From the NCBI RefSeq assembly GCF_963678635.1, contig NC_087062.1:27612833-27676832 (forward strand): a stretch of DNA of 64,000 nt. Direction: 5' to 3'. Within the stretch, counting starts at the first letter, position 1. Each line of letters begins with the position of its first letter. A program made the position numbers and the translations under genes. The notes beneath the pieces are model-generated. The model worked only from the letters and a program-made list of their open reading frames with translations. It was not told the DNA's origin and did no database searches. The DNA comes from Symsagittifera roscoffensis (lineage: Eukaryota > Xenacoelomorpha > Acoela > Convolutidae). Shown here piece after piece: positions 1 through 10,210 of this stretch.

Positions 1-3000
1 TTTCAATACGGCTGGTCATACATGTTATAAATGTGACTGGCTCGAATTACATCATTGAAGATCTGTCGAGTACATACGTTGCTCTCAAAAATAGTGCATA
101 AACGATGGGTTCACCTAAACGAGTTTCAGCGAGTTGATTTCTTTTTACCTTGTTATTTTTTGATTTTTACATTTATGAAGATTCGACTTTTATTTTTCAG
201 TGAAAAAATGACTTTTAATAAATGTGTTTCAATACGGCTGGTCATACATGTTATAAATGTGACTGGCTCGAATTACATCCTTGAAGATCTGTCGAGTACA
301 TACGATGCTCTCAAAAATAGTGCATAAACGATGGGTTCACCTAAACGAGTTTCAGCGAGTTGATTTCTTTTTACCTTGTTATTTTTTGATTTTTACATTT
401 ATGAAGATTCGACTTTTATTTTTCAGTGAAAAAATGACTTTTGATAAATGTGTTTCAATACGGCTGGTCATACATGTTATAAATGTGACTGGCTCGAATT
501 ACATCATTGAAGATCTGTCGAGTACATACGATGCTCTCAAAAATAGTGCATAAACGATGGGTTCACCTAAACGAGTTTCAGCGAGTTGATTTCTTTTTAC
601 CTTGTTAATTTTTGATTTTTACATTTATGAAGATTCGACATTTATTTTTCAGTGAAAAAATGAGTTTTGATAAATGTGTTTCAATACGGCTGGTCATACA
701 TGTTATAAATGTGACTGGCTCGAATTACATCATTGAAGATCTGTCGAGTACATACGATGCTCTCAAAAATAGTGCATAAACGATGGGTTCACCTAAACAA
801 GTTTCAGCGAGTTGATTTCGTTTTACCTTGTTATTTTTTGATTTTTACATTTATGAAGATTCGACTTTTATTTTTCAGTGAAAAAATGACTTTTGATAAA
901 TGTGTTTCAATACGGCTGGTCATACATGTTATAAATGTGACTGGCTCGAATTACATCATTGAAGATCTGTCGAGTACATACGATGCTCTCAAAAATAGTG
1001 CATAAACGATGGGTTCACCTAAACGAGTTTCAGCGAGTTGATTTCTTTTTACCTTGGTATTTTTTGATTTTTACATTTATGAAGATTCGACTTTTTTTTT
1101 CAGTGAAAAAATGACTTTTGATAAATGTGTTTCAATACGGCTGGTCATACATGTTATAAATGTGACTGGCTCGAATTACATCATTGAAGATCTGTCGAGT
1201 ACATACGATGCTCTCAAAAATAGTGCATAAACGATGGGTTCACCTAAACGAGTTTCAGCGAGTTGATTTCTTTTTACCTTGTTAATTTTTGATTTTTACA
1301 TTTATGAAGATTCGACATTTATTTTTCAGTGAAAAAATGAGTTTTGATAAATGTGTTTCAATACGGCTGGTCATACATGTTATAAATGTGACTGGCTCGA
1401 ATTACATCATTGAAGATCTGTCGAGTACATACGATGCTCTCAAAAATAGTGCATAAACGATGGGTTCACCTAAACAAGTTTCAGCGAGTTGATTTCGTTT
1501 TACCTTGTTATTTTTTGATTTTTACATTTATGAAGATTCGACTTTTATTTTTCAGTGAAAAAATGACTTTTGATAAATGTGTTTCAATACGGCTGGTCAT
1601 ACATGTTATAAATGTGACTGGCTCGAATTACATCATTGAAGATCTGTCCAGTACATACGATGTTCTCAAAAATAGTGCATAAACGATGGGTTCACCTAAA
1701 CGAGTTTCAGCGAGTTGATTTCTTTTTACCTTGTTATTTTTTGATTTTTACATTTATGAAGATTCGACTTTTTTTTTTCAGTGAAAAAATGACTTTTGAT
1801 AAATGTGTTTCAATACGGCTGGTCATACATGTTATAAATGTGACTGGCTCGAATTACATCATTGAAGATCTGTCGAGTACATACGATGCTCTCAAAAATA
1901 GTGCATAAACGATGGGTTCACCTAAACGAGTTTCAGCGAGTTGATTTCTTTTTACCTTGTTATTTTTTGATTTTTACAATTATGAAGATTCGGTTTTTAT
2001 TTTTCAGTGAAAAAATGGTTTTTGATAAATGTGTTTCAATACGGCTGGTCATACATGTTATAAATGTGACTGGCTCGAATTACATCATTGAAGATCTGTC
2101 GAGTACATACGATGCTCTCAAAAATAGTGCATAAACGATGGGTTCACCTAAACGAGTTTCAGCGAGTTGATTTCTTTTTACCTTGTTATTTTTTGATTTT
2201 TACATTTATGAAGATTCGACTTTTATTTTTCAGTGAAAAAATGAGTTTTGATAAATGTGTTTCAATACGGCTGGTCATACATGTTATAAATGTGACTGGC
2301 TCGAATTACATCATTGAAGATCTGTCGAGTACATACGATGCTCTCAAAAATAGTGCATAAACGATGGGTTCACCTAAACGAGTTTCAGCGAATTGATTTC
2401 TTTTTACCTTGTTATTTTTTGATTTTTACAATTATGAAGATTCGGTTTTTATTTTTCAGTGAAAAAATGGTTTTTGATAAATGTGTTTCAATACGGCTGG
2501 TCATACATGTTATAAATGTGACTGGCTCGAATTACATCATTGAAGATCTGTCGAGTACATACGATGCTCTCAAAAATAGTGCATAAACGATGGGTTCACC
2601 TAAACGAGTTTCAGCGAGTTGATTTCTTTTTACCTTGTTCTTTTTTGATTTTTACATTTATGAAGATTCGACTTTTATTTTTCAGTGAAAAAATGACTTT
2701 TGATAAATGTGTTTCAATACGGCTGGTCATACATGTTATAAATGTGACTGGCTCGAATTACATCATTGAAGATCTGTCGAGTACATACGATGCTCTCAAA
2801 AATAGTGCATAAACGATGGGTTCACCTAAACGAGTTTCAGCGAGTTGATTTCTTTTTACCTTGTTAATTTTTGATTTTTACATTTATGAAGATTCGACAT
2901 TTATTTTTCAGTGAAAAAATGAGTTTTGATAAATGTGTTTCAATACGGCTGGTCATACATGTTATAAATGTGACTGGCTCGAATTACATCATTGAAGATC

Positions 3001-4721
3001 TGTCGAGTACATACGATGCTCTCAAAAATAGTGCATAAACGATGGGTTCACCTAAACAAGTTTCAGCGAGTTGATTTCTTTTTACCTTGTTATTTTTTGA
3101 TTTTTACATTTATGAAGATTCGACTTTTATTTTTCAGTGAAAAAATGACTTTTGATAAATGTGTTTCAATACGGCTGGTCATACATGTTATAAATGTGAC
3201 TGGCTCGAATTACATCATTGAAGATCTGTCGAGTACATACGATGCTCTCAAAAATAGTGCATAAACGATGGGTTCACCTAAACGAGTTTCAGCGAGTTGA
3301 TTTCTTTTTACCTTGTTATTTTTTGATTTTTACATTTATGAAGATTCGAATTTTTTTTTTCAGTGAAAAAATGACTTTTGATAAATGTGTTTCAATACGG
3401 CTGGTCATACATGTTATAAATGTGACTGGCTCGAATTACATCATTGAAGATCTGTCGAGTACATACGATGCTCTCAAAAATAGTGCATAAACGATGGGTT
3501 CACCTAAACGAGTTTCAGCGAGTTGATTTCTTTTTACCTTGTTATTTTTTGATTTTTACAATTATGAAGATTCGGTTTTTATTTTTCAGTGAAAAAATGG
3601 TTTTTGATAAATGTGTTTCAATACGGCTGGTCATACATGTTATAAATGTGACTGGCTCGAATTACATCATTGAAGATCTGTCGAGTACATACGATGCTCT
3701 CAAAAATAGTGCATAAACGATGGGTTCACCTAAACGAGTTTCAGCGAGTTGACTTCTTTTTACCTTGTTATTTTTTGATTTTTTTACATTTATGAAGATT
3801 CGACTTTTATTTTTCAGTGAAAAAATGAGTTTTGATAAATGTGTTTCAATACGGCTGGTCATACATGTTATAAATGTGACTGGCTCGAATTACATCATTG
3901 AAGATCTGTCGAGTACATACGATGCTCTCAAAAATAGTGCATAAACGATGGGTTCACCTAAACGAGTTTCAGCGAGTTGATTTCTTTTTACCTTGTTATT
4001 TTTTGATTTTTACAATTATGAAGATTCGGTTTTTATTTTTCAGTGAAAAAATGGTTTTTGATAAATGTGTTTCAATACGGCTGGTCATACATGTTATAAA
4101 TGTGACTGGCTCGAATTACATCATTGAAGATCTGTCGAGTACATACGATGCTCTCAAAAATAGTGCATAAACGATGGGTTCACCTAAACGAGTTTCAGCG
4201 AGTTGATTTCTTTTTACCTTGTTATTTTTTGATTTTTACATTTATGAAGATTCGACTTTTATTTTTCAGTGAAAAAATGACTTTTGATAAATGTGTTTCA
4301 ATACGGCTGGTCATACATGTTATAAATGTGACTGGCTCGAATTACATCATTGAAGATCTGTCGAGTACATACGATGCTCTCAAAAATAGTGCATAAACGA
4401 TGGGTTCACCTAAACGAGTTTCAGCGAGTTGATTTCTTTTTACCTTGTTATTTTTTGATTTTTACATTTATGAAGATTCGACATTTATTTTTCAGTGAAA
4501 AAATGAGTTTTGATAAATACGTTTCAATACGGTTCGCCATACATGTTATAAATGTGACTGGCTCGAATCATTTCATTGAAGATCCGTCGAGTACATACGA
4601 TGCTCCAAAAATAATTCATGGATGATGAGTTCAATTGAATAAGTTTCAGCGAATTGAGTTTTTTTTGCGTTAGTTATTTTTTGATGTTTACTTTGATGAA
4701 GATTCGAAATTTATTTTTCAG
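1..4721 (+). repeat. 226-bp tandem array of splice-acceptor/start-codon modules
   Basis: Twenty full units of about 226 bp, plus a partial one cut by the window edge, sit head to tail. Each has a pyrimidine-rich stretch ending in TTTTTCAG (AG ending at 200, 426, 652, 878, 1103 and so on to 4495 and 4721), then TGAAAAA and an ATG opening a 39-codon ORF whose first codons read M-(S/T/V)-F-D-K-C. One unit is 225 bp and one 228 bp. The final module, at 4721, belongs to the J-domain gene, which starts with the same residues and diverges after GATAAATG. The last repeat before it (about 4,500-4,720) is clearly more diverged than the others. Blocks of units are shared: 555-1009 and 1233-1686 carry the same private variants, so expansion went in multi-unit steps. 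Because 226 is not a multiple of three, the 90-codon ORFs that span units overlap in different frames and are probably not proteins. Confidence 0.95.
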
Positions 4722-4728
4722 TGAAAAA

Positions 4729-5146
4729 ATGAGTTTTGATAAATGCATGAAAGAGGGCGAAAGTATAGAGCAAAAGGATGTCGAGAACAAATCTCCAGCC
4801 CTGGTTGAAAAATGGTTAGATAAAAGCTACGACGCATATTGCAATGCAGCTTTGGCGGCTATGAGCCGTACACAGAAAGAGAAAGCCCTTGCGAGCATAC
4901 AGAGGTCACTAGAAAGAAAACGGGTCTTTTACGCTGACAACCCGAGGAGGTGTGGCGACATTAACGGGGTGAAACTAAGGAACATCTCGAAAACGTTTTA
5001 CTGGATGAGCTATCTCCAACTGGTTTCCGATGAACGAGTTTCGGATTTTGAGCATTTAACGGACAAGATTGATTTGTTGGTGGACGATTTTGAGGCAGCA
5101 GCTCCTGAATTGAGCAGGGACTCAATCCTTTCTGCTATGGCTGAAG
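4729..5146 (+). CDS. J-domain protein, exon 1
   Basis: First coding exon of a gene of about 462 residues (139 codons here plus one base). The ATG lies 8 nt after a TTTTTCAG acceptor (AG at 4720-4721), so a leader exon or trans-spliced leader is expected upstream. The exon ends at GAAG with a GTAAGC donor at 5147, phase 1, which matches the next exon. The product is acidic and helical, with alternating Lys/Glu/Ala stretches and one aromatic cluster near residue 95. I recognise no named domain here. The reading frame stays open upstream to 4,654, but that part is repeat-derived intron sequence. Confidence 0.75.
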
Positions 5147-5822
5147 GTAAGCTGAAATTATTTTCCAGAAAAGCAAAATTTGATTTGCAACTATTGCAGA
5201 TGGTAGCAATCAACTTGATATAAACATAAAAATGAAAAATGATGCAAAAACTATTTCAAAAAACGAAAAAAATTCCATTTGTCTCCATTTTTTTTCAGGC
5301 GAAAAGCGTATTAAAATTTAACAGAGAGATCAGGTTTGAAGTAGAAAACATTTGATAATTAAATTGAGATAACTTTTAAAATAGAATCTAAATTAATACA
5401 AACATTTTTGTTTTAATTTCCATGAAATATACAATAAAAAATGTCAGCGTTATGTCACAGGTCCGACCAATCTGAAATAAATGTTAAATATAACGTTGGC
5501 CTCCAACTGCAGAACTTGTCGCAAGCCAAACATTTAAATGAAACAGCAAAATTTGTCCCAATTCAATTATTTGGAAAGACTGAAGACTTTAAATTAACAG
5601 TAAATAATCTAAAAGGTATTATAAGACTATAATTTTGTACAACAAACAAAAAAATAAAAAGTTTGACAGCACAGCCAAAAATCCATGTTTTGATGTAAAC
5701 ATATTCTATTCATAGTAAACCGTATAACATCACAACTCGGCCAACTACTTTTTCCGACAACTATATTCATGTGAAAATTTACGAACATTACACCAAAATG
5801 GAGATATGAATTTTTGTTCTAG
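5147..5822 (+). other. Intron 1 of the J-domain gene
   Basis: GT at 5147-5148 and AG at 5821-5822; a phase-1 donor joins a phase-1 acceptor without a stop. It contains a short open stretch (about 5,441-5,632) with an AG just before 5461 and a GT after 5617 that could be a cryptic or alternative exon. Its phase does not match the flanking exons, so I leave it unannotated as coding. Confidence 0.6.
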
Positions 5823-6649
5823 GCACCCACAATTCATCAGTTGCTGTAAAAGGCCTGATTTTGTTCAAGAAAGCAAAATTTTTCTTCAACAGTGGAGTTG
5901 TCTACGGCGAATGTAACGAGGTAAAACTGGCAAAATACAATTTTGAGGAGATTCAGCGCCCTGTCGAGGAGTTTTATAGAGTCTTCAATGATGCTCAGAA
6001 AATTTCCTCTGTTTCATCAAAAGATCGGCAGCAGCTTGATGAAATTAAAGAGGAGGTCAGAATCTTAGAAGGCGAGACTCTCACTGAGATGACTCAAGTC
6101 ATTGGACGTTTGTCGCTCGCCGCTGCAAACGAGAAGCACGAAGAGGTCATGAAAAATCAGGAGACTCTAGATTTTGAATTGGTGTACTACGTGTATGATT
6201 TGTACCACCATGCTTTGTCACAAGTCCGTGATAAAGATGTTGAACTGGAGGCAGAAATTTTGAGCATAATGGGGACTTATCAATTAAAGGTACTCAAAAT
6301 GCCCAACAGTAGAAACAAGGCAAAAAATTACTACACAAAGTGCATCGAACTGGCGTTATCATTGCATCCCAAAAACGTGACCACCGAAAAATGGTACAAA
6401 GATGCTGAGGATAACTTGCGCGACCTCCAAAAAGACGTCCTGAAAAGCGAGCATGAAAAAGACAGCGAGGAAAAACAAAAGTACACAAAAGAATTATTGG
6501 AGGTTTCACAGTTCCTCGATGATCGAAGGTCACCTGCTGATTACCAACTGAAAAATGAAATTCTAGCAATCATTGAGAAGTATCCTCCGAAAGTGCAAGG
6601 ATTTGACGCAAAGAATTTTGGGGCATCGGATGAGCAAGACTCTAAAAAA
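5823..6649 (+). CDS. J-domain protein, exon 2 (TPR-like helical region)
   Basis: Middle coding exon, 275 codons plus the two bases that finish the split glycine codon. It is open throughout and ends phase 0 at a GTAAGT donor (6650). The protein is helical. The second half has an Ala/Tyr/Leu spacing like tetratricopeptide repeats (the stretch with YYTKCIELALSLHPKN, about residues 300-315 of the protein). The last 20 residues look like the first helices of a J-domain and are completed by the next exon. TPR plus C-terminal J-domain proteins are Hsp70 co-chaperones, but TPR membership is only a visual impression. ATG codons inside this exon should not be taken as starts. Confidence 0.75.
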
Positions 6650-8916
6650 GTAAGTTAAAAATGTAAGTAAAAAAACTTTGAATCGCTGCTTAAAGACCAT
6701 TTTTAATCACTCGCAAAGGTTGAACTTCAGATTTTCAAGAACCAAAGGTATGTTTACTACCTTTGTTTTTTGTCTTGTCCATCATGCAAGAATAGTTAGT
6801 GGAACTGAGAAATAATTGATGTTAGTTTATCTTTGATATAATAACGGAATAGTTTTGTAACCCATAACAGCTTTGTTCAAAAAGACACACAAGACTGATC
6901 GTATCAGGGCGGAGCCCTGAATGTTCCGACTGCCTTTTAAAGTCTATGAAGCAGTAATATCATTAAAAAAATTAAATGTAATAAAACAAAATGAAATTTT
7001 ATTTAAAGTTCGAGATTTTTTGTTAAAGTCATCCCCCGCACGCCATATAAAGTACAAAGTGATAGATTTTGCTCATCATAACAAATCAATAATGGCATAT
7101 AAGCTTCCTTGAACCAATTTGGAACAATTTCTAAGACGGATTAAATCTCGGTGACGCGTTAATAGCGCGAAATATATCGCGCGTTAATTGTCCCAAATTG
7201 GCTAAAATGGCCAATGCCAATCATCAAACCCCCATAACTTTACGAAAAATAATCACAAGTGAAATATCTTTTCAAATTTAAGCTGAGGACAACGATAGCT
7301 TTTGAATGATGTAAAATAATTCCGTCAAAAATGGCTTGTTAAAAAGTCGAAAATTGTCTGAAAAAAAACCACCCGAGCACAAATATTCCATTACTTTCGC
7401 TACGAAAGTCGGAACAATAACCATGAAAATCAAGGGTCATTCATCTATCTTAGCGTAATCACAATTTAATTGTAATCCTAATTGTAATCGCACGCCATAT
7501 AAAGTACAAAGTGATAGATTTTGCTCATCATAACAAATCAATAATGGCATATAAGCTTCCTTGAACCAATTTGGAACAATTTCTAAGACGGATTAAATCT
7601 CGGTCACGCGTTAATAGCGCGAAATATATCGCGCGTTAATTGTCCCAAATTGGCTAAAATGGCCAATGCCAATCATCAAACCCCCATAACTTTACGAAAA
7701 TTAATCACAAGTGAAATATCTTTTCAAATTTAAGCTGAGGACAACGATAGCTTTTGAATGATGTAAAATAATTCCGTCAAAAATGGCTTGTTAAAAAGTC
7801 GAAAATTGTCTGAAAAAAACCACCCGAGCACAAATATTCCATTACTTTCGCTACGAAAGTCGGAACAATAACCATGAAAATCAAGGGTCATTCATCTATA
7901 TTAGCGTAATCACAATTTAATTGTAATCCTAATAAATATTAAGGGGATACCTTGAATGGAACTTTTGAAAATAAGGCGTGAAAAATTTGACAAACAAAAA
8001 TTGATTCAGCGAGTAATTTGACCTGGAAAAAAAATCGATCTCTAGATTTTTGTTTACAAAACTGGATCATGCTCAGTTTATTGAAAACTATATTGAACTT
8101 TTTGAGAAATCATCCTTGCTTGGGTCGTAATCAATTACGAAGTTTTTTGAGTGTTTCTTGAAGGAAATAATTTTATCACATCTTTGAAGTAAGCCTATAT
8201 TAACAGCCAAGACTATTCGTATGTCAAGAGCAGAACTCTGAATGTTGAATGTTTATAATTGCCCTCAACTGATCCCAAGAGGAACTATGACATTTGGACA
8301 AATTTATAGCCTAAAATGTCAAATTTATAGGCTAAGTTTTCTTTTGTTGATGGAATCATTATGAAAATTTAGTTTGCCTTGATTCAATTGGAAAACATTA
8401 GTATAGCGGGACAATTCGCCACACATAAATAATGATACGCGTTTTCAGTATGATAAGTATTCAGGACTAAACAGAAACGGTCTAACCATAACCGCTTGGT
8501 CATTTTATGATTGAACAGTCAATCCACGTGCTGCCAAAATTTCTTCGTTTGAATTGACCAAAAAAAACAACCACAAGCGTATATTGTCCTCAGTTTCTTC
8601 AAAAGTCGGAACAATATTTTAGCAAAGTATTGGCAATTTTTTTGGACCCTGTGTGGTTGTGCTAATTCATACCTGAAACTAAATCTTTAGGGACACTGAT
8701 TATTCATAAGGCGCTGTACAGTCTTGTGAGCGTTCTTTTTGGAGAAAAACTATTTACTTAGAATTTTAACAATGATACCAATTCTCATTAAAATAGAAGA
8801 TCATTAAAGCATGCTTTGTGCATAATGATTTCAAATAAAAAACCTGCTCAGAGCCGCACTAGAAGTTGTCATTTTTGAAAACAATGAATTTGAAAAAAAA
8901 ATTGAAAATTTTTCAG
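6650..8916 (+). other. Intron 2 of the J-domain gene, with inserted repeats
   Basis: This 2.27-kb intron (GTAAGT at 6650, TTTTTCAG ending at 8916) joins two phase-0 exons. It holds the left breakpoint of the large tandem duplication (6781) and the hairpin-headed repeat at 6904-7940. From about 7,941 to 8,916 I see only AT-rich non-coding sequence. Confidence 0.65.
6904..7940 (+). repeat. Hairpin-headed interspersed repeat with two 452-bp internal copies
   Basis: It begins with the hairpin TCAGGGCGGAGCCCTGA (6904-6920). Two direct copies of about 452 bp follow, starting at 7038 and 7490. Each contains the palindromic GCGCGAAATATATCGCGC and CTTTCGCTACGAAAG. The 63-codon ORF at 6921-7112 is not conserved as a frame in the distant relative at 55 kb, so I do not call it a gene. 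It is probably a non-autonomous element; I cannot assign a family. Confidence 0.7.
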
Positions 8917-9060
8917 GTTTTACGAAAAGCGATTCAAATATACCATCCGGACAAACAGCCAAAGGAAGACAGACTGTGGTTCTGGACCAGCGAGAGAATC
9001 ACCATGTTTTTGACCGAACTCTTGAGCAAGGTCAAAACAGGAAGTTCAAATCACAATTGA
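8917..9060 (+). CDS. J-domain protein, exon 3 (HPD motif, C-terminus)
   Basis: Last coding exon, 47 codons and TGA. It follows a TTTTTCAG acceptor in phase 0, matching the donor at 6650. It supplies the end of J-domain helix II, the loop with YHPDKQ (HPD at about residues 425-427) and a helix III with Trp and Leu residues. HPD is the residue triplet that stimulates Hsp70 ATPase activity. Once spliced, the helices fall in the right order, which supports the gene model. A near-identical copy of the exon sits at 20,120-20,263 because of the tandem duplication. Confidence 0.8.
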   Translation, partial: VLRKAIQIYHPDKQPKEDRLWFWTSERITMFLTELLSKVKTGSSNHN

Positions 9061-9648
9061 TTCATTAACTGCTCTATGAGATAGAAATATTATGATATTT
9101 TGAAAAAAATCTGTTCAACATGTCTCAACAGTTATGTACATAAAAGCCAATTAAATTACACGATAACCATTTGAGGCTTGCGATTGTGCAAAATATTGAT
9201 GAAAAAATAATGCCTTATAAATTTTGCACAGGCGAAATATTAATCCAATTGAATGTTCTTAGTTTCGGTGAATTTTAATTTGTAGTTTGTTTCTCCAAAC
9301 TAGGACTAGGACCAACGTTTCAGAAAAAATAGCCGAGAAGAAACAAAAAATTTCTTTTTGATTCCAGAGGAAACTGAAAAAAAAATTCTACGCAAAACTA
9401 AACACAATTTTTTCAAAATAGCAGCTAAATTACGCATAAAGTTCTTTGAAGTTATTAGCGGAGTTAATCTTCAGATAGACGCAATTCAAATTGTTTCTCC
9501 TCTTTCGATTTCAGTTGACCCGGGTTGACCAAAATTGCTGATCATACAGTCTCTTAAATGGGAAGCTTCTTTTCACACAATTTCATACAATTCCATATGT
9601 ATGAAAACTCTATAATAAACATTTTCCCAAAAATGGAAATTGTAAGAT
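9061..9648. other. Non-coding stretch between J-domain exon 3 and the Polinton end
   Basis: AT-rich 3' flank of the J-domain gene with no ORF I would support. It contains TTGACCCGGGTTGACC near 9,513 and ATGGAAATTG-type motifs near 9,633. Both recur in inverted orientation beyond the Polinton right end (about 42,380-42,645). Confidence 0.5.
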
Positions 9649-10203
9649 AGTAGTAGATGTTGAAGCTGAAGTGGGGGGGGGGGGGGGTGGTTTTTTTGGT
9701 TGCATGGCGGACCCCATGTATTAAGATACGTTATAGATTTCCGGTCCGCCATGCTATGTATTAAGATTGGGTATAGAGTCTTCAATGTCTTAAGATAGGG
9801 AATACCGATGGTAAGGTTTTATGTTTTGTGTGATGGTAAGATAATGGTAAGAAAAACGAATTTTTTTTGGTTTTTGTGCTAAAATGTTTTTGGTTTCGCA
9901 AAAATCTCGGCGCGCGTTACCTAATTGGGAACAATTAATTGTTAATTACGTGTAGATTTTAGAATTAAGATTATGTATTTAGTTTTTTTGGTGCATGGTA
10001 AGTCAATGGTAAGAAAAAAATTCAAAATCGATAAGATTTTGTTTAATTTGATCTAACAAAAAGTTATTAGATACTTTTACTTTCTATCTATCTGAATCTA
10101 TTCTGAACCTACAGAGACATCGAAAAAACTCGAATTTTTTGAGAGAAAAAAATTAAATTACAAAAAAGTATATAAATCACTGCATTGTATAACAAGTTTA
10201 CCG
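9649..10203 (+). repeat. Polinton left terminal inverted repeat, copy 1
   Basis: Same sequence as 20852-21444 apart from indels in the poly-G and A/T tracts. It has internal short repeats of the type TGTATTAAGAT and ends just before the polymerase B stop codon. Confidence 0.85.
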
Positions 10204-10210
10204 CAAAATT

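Noticed and set aside
55-4625. Series of 90-codon ORFs in every 226-bp repeat
   Set aside because: They span the putative intron and acceptor, overlap each other in different frames, and exist only because the repeat unit has no stop in that phase.
1-4721. CRISPR-like array
   Set aside because: Units are 226 bp and nearly identical throughout, with no unique spacers, in a eukaryotic context.
5010-6569. Minus-strand ORFs over J-domain exons
   Set aside because: Antisense shadows of exons with matching splice phases.
6921-7112. 63-codon ORF in the hairpin-headed repeat (also at 17,671)
   Set aside because: Identical only because of the duplication; the distant family copy at 55 kb does not keep the frame.
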